The notes under the pieces are model-generated. The model did not search any database. It was given only the letters and a program-made list of their open reading frames with translations, and had not been told where the DNA came from. This document shows, one piece after another, positions 1 to 5,094 of a stretch of 5,094 nt of DNA. A program made the position numbers and the translations under genes. The stretch's first letter is position 1, and each line of letters starts with the position of its first letter. This DNA comes from Asaia bogorensis (lineage in GTDB: Bacteria > Pseudomonadota > Alphaproteobacteria > Acetobacterales > Acetobacteraceae): the NCBI GenBank assembly GCA_945874515.1, contig CAMCHA010000228.1:1-5094 (forward strand). Direction: 5' to 3'.

Positions 1-1266
1 GGCATCAAGGATCTGGAAGAAACCGAGGGGCTGCGCACCACCTATGGTAGCCCGATCTTTCGCGATTTCATCCCGGCTGCGGATTGCGGCATGGTCGCCA
101 ATCTGCGCGACAATGGCGCCATTATCACCGGCAAGACGAATACGCCGGAATTCGGCGCCGGGGCGAATACACGCAACGCCGTCTATGGCGTGACCGGCAA
201 TCCTTTTGATCCGATGAAATCCGCGGCTGGTTCTTCGGGCGGTTCAGGCGTGGCGCTGGCCACCAATATGTTCCCGATCTGCTCTGGTTCCGACACGGGC
301 GGTTCCTTGCGCAACCCGGCGGCCTTCAATGGCATTGTGGGCTATCGTCCATCGCCCGGCTTGGTGCCGTCCGAAAAGCGCGCCCATGGCTGGTCTGGCC
401 TGCCGGTGCTGGGGCCCATGGCGCGCAATGTGCCGGATGTCTGCTTGCTACTGTCTGCCATGGCATCCGATGATGGGCGAGATCCGCTGGCCTATACGCT
501 CCATGATGGCTATGTGCGCGAAGAGCCGAGCCTATACTTCCCCGTGCCGCGCTATGACCTTGCGAGCCTGCGGCTGGCTATCAGCCCGGATTTCGGCATG
601 GCCCCCACCGAAAACCACATCCGCGAGATTTTCGCCGACCGCGCCGGGGCCATAGCGCCCATGTTCGGCGCGGCGGAAGCGGCGCATCCTGATTGCGCCG
701 GCGGTGACGAGGCGTTTGAGGTGCTGCGCGCGGCGGGCTTCCTGACATCGCATCTGGAAAAATGCCGCACGCGCCCGCAGGATGTCGGGCCCAATGTGCG
801 GGCCAATGTCGAAGAAGGGCTGCGCTATAGCCTGGATGATTACGCCCGCGCGGCGGCGGCGCAGACCAAGATGTATCGCGCCTGGCAGGGGTTTTTTGCC
901 GCGCATGATGTGTTGATCACGCCGGCGATTACGATCTCCCCCCGGCCCTGGCGCGAACTCTACCCGGCCGAGATTGATGGTAAGCCCACGCGGACCTACT
1001 TCCATTGGCTGGCACTGGCTTATTACCCGACGCTTTGTGGGCATCCGGCGATTTCCATCCCGATGGGGCTGGACCGCAATGGCATGCCCTTCGGCTTGCA
1101 GGTGGTGGGGCCACGCGGGGGGGATAGGCTGGTGCTGGGTGTCGCGGCGGCGATTGAGGAAGCCTTTGCGGGTGATGCGGCCCGCTGCCGCCCGGTGCCG
1201 GATTTGGCGAAGTTGAAGGTCGCGAAGCCGGTGAAGGAAATGCCGGGCGCGGTGGGCTGGGATTGA
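1..1266 (+). CDS. Amidase signature family hydrolase (5'-truncated by window edge)
   Basis: This is a Ser-cisSer-Lys amidase that hydrolyses a C-N amide bond; the substrate cannot be told from sequence. The frame is open from base 1, so the gene starts outside the window, and 421 residues are visible. Numbering from the first visible codon, the catalytic Lys is K3 in GIKD, the cis-Ser is S78 in the GSSGGS loop, and the nucleophile is S102 in SDTGGSLR. The Lys-to-Ser spacings of 75 and 24 match those known for fatty acid amide hydrolase (K142/S217/S241). The C-terminal part carries the usual GHPAISIPMG and GMPFGLQVVGP segments (about residues 347-372). No signal peptide can be judged. About 75-80 N-terminal residues are missing compared with typical family members of roughly 450-500 residues. 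GatA is less likely, because no gatC/gatB neighbour is visible and the C-terminus is unlike it. The family call is firm; the specific function is unknown. Confidence 0.95.
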   Translation, partial: GIKDLEETEGLRTTYGSPIFRDFIPAADCGMVANLRDNGAIITGKTNTPEFGAGANTRNAVYGVTGNPFDPMKSAAGSSGGSGVALATNMFPICSGSDTGGSLRNPAAFNGIVGYRPSPGLVPSEKRAHGWSGLPVLGPMARNVPDVCLLLSAMASDDGRDPLAYTLHDGYVREEPSLYFPVPRYDLASLRLAISPDFGMAPTENHIREIFADRAGAIAPMFGAAEAAHPDCAGGDEAFEVLRAAGFLTSHLEKCRTRPQDVGPNVRANVEEGLRYSLDDYARAAAAQTKMYRAWQGFFAAHDVLITPAITISPRPWRELYPAEIDGKPTRTYFHWLALAYYPTLCGHPAISIPMGLDRNGMPFGLQVVGPRGGDRLVLGVAAAIEEAFAGDAARCRPVPDLAKLKVAKPVKEMPGAVGWD

Positions 1267-1308
1267 AACGCGCATTTCATTTAGTTTGTGGTGCAAAAAT
1301 ACAACAGT

Positions 1309-1339
1309 TTCGCCAAGCGCTTTTCTGAGCGCTGGCGAA
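1309..1339 (+). terminator. Hairpin downstream of the amidase gene, possible terminator lacking a T-tract
   Basis: The left arm (1309-1320, TTCGCCAAGCGC) pairs with the right arm (1329-1339, GCGCTGGCGAA), giving 11 base pairs with one bulged A around an 8-base loop. It begins 43 bases after the amidase stop codon, where a terminator would be expected. No run of T follows on the plus strand, so it is not a canonical intrinsic terminator. It could instead protect the 3' end of the transcript or assist Rho-dependent ending. Confidence 0.45.
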
Positions 1340-1367
1340 TGCGTCAATAGCGAATTTCGTAACGCTT

Positions 1368-1414
1368 CAGACGCTTGGCTGTACTGCGGGTCGGTTCAGC
1401 CAAAGCCAAGTCTG
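1368..1414. repeat. Imperfect inverted repeat in the amidase-OmpA intergenic region
   Basis: CAGACGCTTGGCT (1368-1380) is the inverse of AGCCAAGTCTG (1404-1414) apart from a 2-base GC bulge, giving 11 pairs around a 23-base spacer. The right side also holds a second AGCCAA (1398-1403), so TTGGCT could pair with either copy. No function is evident. It could be a regulator-binding palindrome, a decayed element end, or chance. Confidence 0.4.
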
Positions 1415-1602
1415 CGGCGGCGATCCGGGTCGAGCGGTTGAGTACCCTTCATCCGATCCGGAGATTGGTGCGGCACGTCGGCACCCAGTGCGCACCCAAG
1501 GTTCAGGATGGTTTAAAAAGCCGATGTTTACCGAAATCTAGGTTTGGCGCAACGTCACCGGTCGCAAGCCGGGCGCGAATGTGAATGCTGTGGGAAATCG
1601 GA

Positions 1603-1629
1603 TTGAAAAAAGGTTTTCGATGCTTTAAG
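1603..1629 (+). promoter_or_regulatory. Possible weak sigma-70-like promoter for the OmpA-like gene
   Basis: TTGAAA (1603-1608) resembles a -35 box. TTTAAG (1624-1629) matches four of six positions of a -10 box, with a short 15-base spacer. It lies in an AT-rich patch about 50 bases before the start codon at 1677, a sensible place for a promoter. The match is weak and the spacer is shorter than the usual 16-18, so this is only a candidate. Confidence 0.28.
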
Positions 1630-1664
1630 GGACAACGAGACAGAAATCTTCAACGAATTTAGTG

Positions 1665-1670
1665 AAGGAG
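1665..1670 (+). promoter_or_regulatory. Strong ribosome binding site fixing the OmpA-like start
   Basis: AAGGAG sits six bases before the ATG at 1677, which is ideal spacing. This favours 1677 over the in-frame GTG at 1662, which would place the Shine-Dalgarno sequence inside the coding region and add five residues in front of a good signal peptide. Confidence 0.85.
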
Positions 1671-1676
1671 TTCTTC

Positions 1677-2777
1677 ATGCTTAGGTTCTCAGGTCACCTT
1701 GTTGCCGCCTCGGCGGTTGCCCTGCTTGCGAATGGCGCTTCCGCCCAGCAGGTAAACGGCTTTTATGTTGGCGGCGGTGCTGGGGCAACAATCAGCGGCT
1801 TCACGAAAACGGCGCTTGCGCCGAATAGCGACTCCACGCTTTCGTCACCGCGGCATGACTTGGAGCGGGATTGGGAGACTGGGGGCATAGGTGTCCTCAG
1901 TTTGGGGTATGGTTTCGGGAACGGCATTCGCGCCGAAATTGAAGGCCAGCTTCAATATAATACCGGATCTTCGGCAATTGCCTTCCATCGCACTGTGCCC
2001 GCCAACGGGAACATGACTGGCTATGGGGTAATGGGCAATGTTCTCTATGATATCGACCTTCGCTCAATCGGCATCAACACTACGGCAGTTGTGCCCTATG
2101 TCGGCCTTGGCCTTGGCTACATGTTTTGGTCTTGGAATGATGTGTCTGCGACGGTCGGTGATTCGCGTCAGGTCTTCGATGATCAGAATGGTCTTTTGGC
2201 TTATCAGGCGATCGTAGGTGCTTCATTCCCGATCACCTCAGTCCCTGGCCTGTCCTTGACGGCGGAGTATCGATATTACAATGAATTTGGCGATCCGGAA
2301 TTGAAGGGAAAAGTCACGACCACGACCACGGGAACGACAAGGTCTGAAACGATTAAGATCGGTAACTATGGTCATAGCGCGTTGATTGGCTTGCGCTATT
2401 CTTTCGGCGCCGCGCCGGTCGTGGCCGCTGCCGCCGCGCCGGTTGTTGCCGCGCGCACCTTCCTGGTCTTCTTTGACTGGAGCAAGGCGGACCTGACGGA
2501 TCGTGCGCGCCAGATTATCGGTGAAGCCGCGTCAGCGCGTGGCACTGGTGTGACGCGCATTGAAGTAAATGGCTTCACCGACCGTTCCGGCCCGGCCAGC
2601 TATAACATGCAGCTTTCGCAGCGCCGTGCCAACGCGGTGGCGGCTGAACTGGTGCGCCGCGGTGTGCCGCGCAATGAAATTGTCACCCGCGGCTTTGGCG
2701 AGGAAAACAACCTGGTACCGACCGCCGATGGCGTGCGTGAACCGCAGAACCGTCGCGTGGAAATCATCCTCAAATAG
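1677..2777 (+). CDS. Outer-membrane beta-barrel protein with OmpA-type peptidoglycan-binding domain
   Basis: This 366-residue two-domain envelope protein should sit in the outer membrane and tether it to peptidoglycan. Residues 1-23 form a Sec signal peptide (hydrophobic core, likely cut after ASA). Residues about 27-243 look like a small OmpA-type barrel: alternating aromatic/Gly strands such as FYVGGGAGA and YVGLGLGYMF, ending in LIGLRYSFG. Two APVVAA-containing units (245-260) form a flexible Ala/Pro linker. Residues about 261-366 are an OmpA-like domain. Its Asp302 (GFTD) and Arg317 (LSQRRA) are 15 residues apart, as are the diaminopimelate-binding Asp/Arg pair known in Acinetobacter OmpA, and the NRRVEI tail is also typical. 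A Thr-rich loop (residues 214-221) probably faces outward. The gene stands alone between a possible promoter and a strong terminator. The barrel half is clearly lower in GC than the C-terminal half. Domain calls are firm; any role beyond structure or porin activity is unknown. Confidence 0.93.
   Translation: MLRFSGHLVAASAVALLANGASAQQVNGFYVGGGAGATISGFTKTALAPNSDSTLSSPRHDLERDWETGGIGVLSLGYGFGNGIRAEIEGQLQYNTGSSAIAFHRTVPANGNMTGYGVMGNVLYDIDLRSIGINTTAVVPYVGLGLGYMFWSWNDVSATVGDSRQVFDDQNGLLAYQAIVGASFPITSVPGLSLTAEYRYYNEFGDPELKGKVTTTTTGTTRSETIKIGNYGHSALIGLRYSFGAAPVVAAAAAPVVAARTFLVFFDWSKADLTDRARQIIGEAASARGTGVTRIEVNGFTDRSGPASYNMQLSQRRANAVAAELVRRGVPRNEIVTRGFGEENNLVPTADGVREPQNRRVEIILK
2316..2330 (+). repeat. 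Short ACGACC tandem run coding a poly-Thr loop
   Basis: ACGACC is repeated two and a half times in frame, encoding five consecutive Thr in a predicted loop between late barrel strands of the OmpA-like protein. The 6-base unit keeps frame if it expands or contracts, so loop length could vary between strains. The tract is short, so this is a minor feature. Confidence 0.5.
2409..2452 (+). repeat. 24-base direct repeat coding the Ala/Pro linker
   Basis: Bases 2409-2428 and 2433-2452 match at 18 of 20 positions, with a 24-base period. Each copy encodes AAPVVAA, so the linker between the barrel and the OmpA domain consists of two eight-residue units. It probably arose by in-frame duplication and sets the reach between the membrane and the cell wall. 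Confidence 0.8.
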
Positions 2778-2795
2778 GATCACAAACGCCTAACG

Positions 2796-2833
2796 AAGGC
2801 CGCCGGCTCCTGTAGGGGCGGCGGCCTTTTTTT
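2796..2833 (+). terminator. Strong intrinsic terminator after the OmpA-like gene
   Basis: AAGGCCGCC (2796-2804) pairs with GGCGGCCTT (2820-2828). The stem is almost entirely G/C at its core, with a 15-base loop that can add a few inner pairs, and a run of seven T (2827-2833) follows. It lies 18 bases after the OmpA-like stop codon. It ends only 10 bases before the first possible start of the deacetylase gene, so the two genes are probably separate transcripts or linked only by read-through. Confidence 0.92.
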
Positions 2834-2843
2834 ATGGGGATGG

Positions 2844-4004
2844 ATGGCTTGTCAGGGGCGCATCAGTCGGCCATTGCGCTTTGCTATGCTGCCTTTGCTC
2901 ATTGGATCGGAAATCTATCGCGGCTCCACCTATGGGCCGAAGCATCCGCTGGCCATTCCGCGAGTTTCCACCACGCTTGATCTGATCCGCGCGCTCGGTT
3001 GGGTGACGCCCGACCAATATCATGAAAGCCCGCGGGCGGCGCTGGAAGAATTGCAGCGCTTCCATAGTGCCGACTACATCGCGGCCCTGATGCGCGCTGA
3101 AGAAACACAAAGCGTGAGCGCCGAGGATCGAGAGCGTTTTCGCATCGGCGCCGATGGTAACCCAGTCTACCGCGAAGTGTTTCGCCGCCCCGCCACCAGC
3201 GCGGGGGGCGTGCTGCTGGCTGCAAGGCTGACAGCATCAGGCGGGGTTGTGCATGTGCCAGGTGGCGGCACGCATCATGGCCGGGCGGATCGCGCTGCCG
3301 GCTTTTGTTATGTGAATGATGCGGTGCTCGGGCTGCTCGCGTGGCGCGATCAGGGTCTGTCGCCGCTGCTTTATGTGGATATTGACGCCCATCACGGTGA
3401 CGGCGTGCAGGATGCCTTCCATGACGACCCGCATGTCTTTACGCTTTCAGTGCATGAGGATGGGCGCTGGCCTTTCTCCGGCGGCATTGGCGACAGGGCA
3501 GGGGGTCAGGCGGCGAATATCCCGGTGCCGGCTGGCTTCAATGACAGTGAAATGGCCTGGGTGCTGCATGAAGCCATCCTCCCCATCGCGCGGCGCCTAC
3601 GCCCTGCCGCCATCATGCTGCAATGTGGCGCCGATGCGTTGGAAGAAGACCCGCTGTCGCGCCTTGCGCTTTCCAACAATGCCCATCGCGCCGTGGTCGC
3701 CGCGTTGATGGGTCTGGCGCCGCGGCTGATGGTGCTGGGCGGTGGCGGCTATAATCCCTGGAGCGTGGCGCGCTGCTGGGCCGGGGTTTGGGGCGCGCTT
3801 AATGGCCATGCCCTACCCGAAAGCCTGCCGGCGCCAGCGGAAGCCGTGCTGCGGGGCCTGAATTACCACCGCGCCGCCGGGCGCAACCCGCCCGCGCATT
3901 GGTTCACCACCCTGGCCGATGCGCCGCGCCCCGGCGTGGTGCGCGCCGTGGTGCGCCGTGCGGCGGCAGTAGCGCTTGAGGCGCTTCCCGATCCCATGCC
4001 ATGA
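2844..4004 (+). CDS. Class I-type (AcuC/HDAC-like) zinc-dependent deacetylase
   Basis: This 386-residue arginase-fold deacetylase should remove acyl groups from lysine or from a small acetylated amine, probably in the cytoplasm since no signal peptide is seen. All active-site parts are present: the His pair H144/H145 (GGTHHG), the GFCYVND segment (153-159), zinc ligands D181 and H183 (DIDAHHGDG), the third ligand D269 (EEDP), and the transition-state Tyr303 (GGGGYN). These correspond to HDAC8 H142/H143, D178/H180, D267 and Y306. The N-terminal YGPKHPL segment is also typical of AcuC-like members. Bacterial relatives include AcuC, which in Bacillus acts on acetyl-CoA synthetase, and acetylpolyamine amidohydrolases; the target here is unknown. 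The start is uncertain: ATG 2844 is preceded by a GGGGA-like site, but family similarity begins near an in-frame ATG at 2886 (residue 15), which lacks a clear ribosome site. The stop overlaps the next gene. Confidence 0.94.
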   Translation: MACQGRISRPLRFAMLPLLIGSEIYRGSTYGPKHPLAIPRVSTTLDLIRALGWVTPDQYHESPRAALEELQRFHSADYIAALMRAEETQSVSAEDRERFRIGADGNPVYREVFRRPATSAGGVLLAARLTASGGVVHVPGGGTHHGRADRAAGFCYVNDAVLGLLAWRDQGLSPLLYVDIDAHHGDGVQDAFHDDPHVFTLSVHEDGRWPFSGGIGDRAGGQAANIPVPAGFNDSEMAWVLHEAILPIARRLRPAAIMLQCGADALEEDPLSRLALSNNAHRAVVAALMGLAPRLMVLGGGGYNPWSVARCWAGVWGALNGHALPESLPAPAEAVLRGLNYHRAAGRNPPAHWFTTLADAPRPGVVRAVVRRAAAVALEALPDPMP

Positions 4005-4489
4005 AGCCTCTTATGCAAAGACGTTCCCTGCTGGCGCTTGGCGCCCTGCTACCTATCGCCGCTTTCGCGCAACCGGGGGTGGATCGCCCTCAGCCGCGCC
4101 TGCCGACCGAACCCTTGGTGTTTGAAACCCGCGACGGGAGGCGGCTTGCCTTCACTGTGGAGATGGCCATTCAGCCCGAACAGCAAATGATCGGCCTGAT
4201 GTTCCGCCCAGAAGTGAAACCGGATGAGGGGATGCTGTTTGATTGGGGCGCCCCGCGCGAAAGTTCCATGTGGATGCGCAATACCATCGCATCGCTCGAT
4301 ATGGTGTTCATCACCGCTGATGGGCGGGTGCATCGGATTGCGGAGCGCACGGTGCCCCATTCGCTGGCGACTGTTTCCAGCAATGGCCCGGTGCGCGCCA
4401 CGCTGGAATTAGCCGCCGGCACGGCAGAGCGGCTGAATATCCGTGTTGGTGATCGCGTGCTGCAGCGGGTATTTGGGACAGCGCCATAA
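4001..4489 (+). CDS. DUF192 family exported protein
   Basis: This 162-residue protein belongs to the DUF192 family, small mostly secreted or periplasmic proteins with no firm biochemical function. Residues 1-24 form a signal peptide with a twin arginine (QRRSLLALGALL, likely cut after AFA); it could be Sec or a weak Tat signal because the usual Phe/Lys positions are not ideal. The mature part shows the family landmarks: GLMFRP (65-70), GMLFDW (77-82), MWMRNT (90-95), SLDMVFI (98-104) and LELAAG (135-140). The start codon overlaps the deacetylase stop as ATGA and no Shine-Dalgarno lies at a proper distance, so translation probably depends on the upstream gene. An in-frame ATG at 4013 would give a signal peptide beginning MQRRSLL and is a possible alternative start. 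The next gene converges from the other strand 29 bases downstream. Confidence 0.92.
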   Translation: MKPLMQRRSLLALGALLPIAAFAQPGVDRPQPRLPTEPLVFETRDGRRLAFTVEMAIQPEQQMIGLMFRPEVKPDEGMLFDWGAPRESSMWMRNTIASLDMVFITADGRVHRIAERTVPHSLATVSSNGPVRATLELAAGTAERLNIRVGDRVLQRVFGTAP

Positions 4490-4518
4490 AGGCCGAGCAA
4501 AGCAGGCTGGATGAAGGT

Positions 4519-4881
4519 TTACCCTCGCGCCCCTGCCCAGACCTGCAAGCGCGGGCGGATGCGCAGAAAGCCGCGATAGGCGCGTTCCAGCAGCCACGAC
4601 AAGGGCGGGAAGCGCGCGGCCTGGCCAAGTGGGCGAAGCACTGGAATAGCGCGCCACATGGCGGCGAAGGCCGCGGCGCCATGCAGTAAGGGCCCCTCAG
4701 CTTCGCGGGCATGAAAGCGCGCCAGCAATAGCGCGGGATCAATCGGGCAAGCCGCGCCCGCTGTGCCGATATCAACGAAGTCAATCGCGCCCCGCTTATC
4801 CAGCCGGCGCATCAATGCGATTTCGCGCAAACAAAGTGGGCAGGCGCCATCGAACCAAACGGTAACAGGGGCAGCGGTCAT
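4519..4881 (-). CDS. DCC family (DUF393) thiol-disulfide oxidoreductase-like protein
   Basis: This 120-residue protein has the hallmark DGxCPLCxxE motif of the DCC1-like family (DGACPLCLRE, residues 11-20), giving a CxxC pair at C14 and C17 just after the first beta strand, as in thioredoxin-like proteins. The downstream W76 region and the Tyr/Arg-rich end (AYRGFLRIRPRL, 101-112) also fit the family. Members are annotated as putative thiol-disulfide oxidoreductases, but direct evidence of activity is sparse. No signal peptide is seen, so it is probably cytoplasmic. The ATG (complement of 4879-4881) has no strong Shine-Dalgarno before it. The start lies 49 bases after the anmK stop on the same strand, so co-transcription with anmK is plausible. 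Length is normal for the family. Confidence 0.92.
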   Translation of the reverse strand: MTAAPVTVWFDGACPLCLREIALMRRLDKRGAIDFVDIGTAGAACPIDPALLLARFHAREAEGPLLHGAAAFAAMWRAIPVLRPLGQAARFPPLSWLLERAYRGFLRIRPRLQVWAGARG

Positions 4882-4896
4882 GTTTTCTAGGTAATG

Positions 4897-4927
4897 CGCC
4901 TGGATGCGGCGGCAAGGCCGTCAGGCA
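4897..4927 (-). other. Hairpin between anmK and the DCC gene
   Basis: Read on the minus strand, TGCCTG (4927-4922) can pair with CAGGCG (4902-4897), and inside it CGGC-CTT-GCCG (4920-4910) forms a tight 4-pair hairpin. No T-run follows, so it is not a standard terminator. It may be a weak attenuator or processing site between two co-transcribed genes, or just GC-rich sequence folding by chance. Confidence 0.3.
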
Positions 4928-4930
4928 TAT

Positions 4931-5094
4931 CTACAACAGCGCGCCAATAATCCGCCCGCCCGTCAGCGGGCGCGGCGCCCCGGTAGTGCTAGGGAAGCTC
5001 AGTGGCAGCCCGCGCGCCACGCGGGCGCCCAGAACGCCGAAAGCCTGGGCTTCCAGCGCATCGCCATCCCAGCCCGCGACCTCCACCGGCCGGA
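4931..5094 (-). CDS. anmK: Anhydro-N-acetylmuramic acid kinase, C-terminal end (start outside window)
   Basis: The minus-strand frame is open from the window edge to a TAG (complement of 4931-4933), giving the last 53 residues. They contain the conserved AnmK tail: [13 protein letters not shown], then [14 protein letters not shown], then a GGRII segment close to the end. E. coli AnmK ends in the same pattern (GDMLEALAFAWLA, LPSVTGA). AnmK phosphorylates and opens 1,6-anhydro-MurNAc to give MurNAc-6-phosphate during cell-wall recycling in the cytoplasm. The Asp/Glu of GDxxEAxAF is the family's conserved C-terminal signature; the catalytic and ATP-binding parts lie outside the window. The DCC gene follows on the same strand. 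Confidence 0.92.
   Translation of the reverse strand, partial: RPVEVAGWDGDALEAQAFGVLGARVARGLPLSFPSTTGAPRPLTGGRIIGALL

Larger units (their letters stand above)
1267..1676. other. Gene-poor intergenic stretch of about 410 bases
   Basis: No convincing gene is visible between the amidase stop and the OmpA-like start. The stretch holds the two hairpins listed separately, a middle part of mixed composition (about 1380-1600), and an AT-richer end; by hand count 1561-1680 is about 45% GC, against about 66% in the deacetylase gene. An open frame at 1375-1584 (69 codons, TTG start) has no visible ribosome site and resembles no family I know. The last ~70 bases are probably the promoter and leader of the OmpA-like gene. 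The rest could be eroded sequence or an unrecognised RNA. Confidence 0.6.

Noticed and set aside
532..1347. Long minus-strand open frame (271 codons) opposite the amidase
   Set aside because: It lies antisense to a clearly conserved amidase, its translation is Arg/His-rich with no recognisable domain, and long antisense frames are common in high-GC DNA.
1375..1584. 69-codon plus-strand open frame in the intergenic region
   Set aside because: It has a TTG start with no ribosome site, an Arg-rich composition without a recognisable motif, and overlaps the inverted repeat at 1368-1414. It was not supported as a gene.
1662..1676. Upstream GTG as the start of the OmpA-like gene
   Set aside because: The AAGGAG ribosome site lies inside this extension and is ideally spaced for the ATG at 1677, which also gives a normal signal peptide.
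2849..2890. Possible promoter for the deacetylase, TTGTCA (2849-2854) with TATGCT (2885-2890)
   Set aside because: The spacer is 30 bases, far beyond the usual 16-18, and the -10-like box overlaps the alternative start codon.
4490..4518. Bidirectional terminator in the convergent gap
   Set aside because: Only a 4-pair stem can be drawn and there is no T-run on either strand, so no terminator is claimed.
4311..4784. Minus-strand 157-codon open frame overlapping the DUF192 and DCC genes
   Set aside because: It overlaps two well-supported genes in another frame and its translation shows no family features.
1..5094. tRNA, rRNA, CRISPR array, insertion sequence or phage attachment site
   Set aside because: I saw no cloverleaf-like sequence, no regularly spaced repeats, no transposase or integrase motifs, and no paired terminal repeats with target duplications.

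Overview
The window looks like a piece of a high-GC alphaproteobacterial chromosome, most likely from Acetobacteraceae (Roseomonas/Acidiphilium-like). This is a judgement from codon use, protein style and the OmpA-family and DUF192 sequences; no search was run. No RNA gene, CRISPR array, insertion sequence or phage gene was recognised.

Layout. (1) 1-1266, +: an amidase-signature hydrolase whose first ~75-80 residues lie outside the window; all three catalytic residues are still visible. (2) 1267-1676: a ~410-base gene-poor, AT-richer stretch with two hairpins and a possible weak promoter. (3) 1677-2777, +: a secreted outer-membrane beta-barrel with an OmpA-type peptidoglycan-binding C-terminus, followed by a strong intrinsic terminator (2796-2833). 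(4) 2844-4004, +: a complete class I-type (AcuC/HDAC-like) zinc deacetylase. It overlaps by ATGA a small exported DUF192 protein (4001-4489), so the two form a translationally coupled pair. (5) On the minus strand, convergent with that pair: a DCC-family (DUF393) CxxC protein (4519-4881). Upstream of it is the C-terminal end of anhydro-N-acetylmuramic acid kinase, anmK (4931 to the window edge), whose start codon lies outside the window.

How the genes relate. Two have cell-wall links: the OmpA-like protein should anchor the outer membrane to peptidoglycan, and AnmK recycles anhydro-MurNAc. They are on opposite strands and not adjacent, so this is probably ordinary mixed content rather than one system. 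The deacetylase/DUF192 pair is the only arrangement that suggests co-expression on the plus strand. The anmK/DCC pair may be a minus-strand operon.

I do not see a convincing undescribed system. The points most worth a second look are the sharp base-composition step inside the OmpA-like gene, the deacetylase start placed only 10 bases after a terminator, and the unusual deacetylase/DUF192 coupling.
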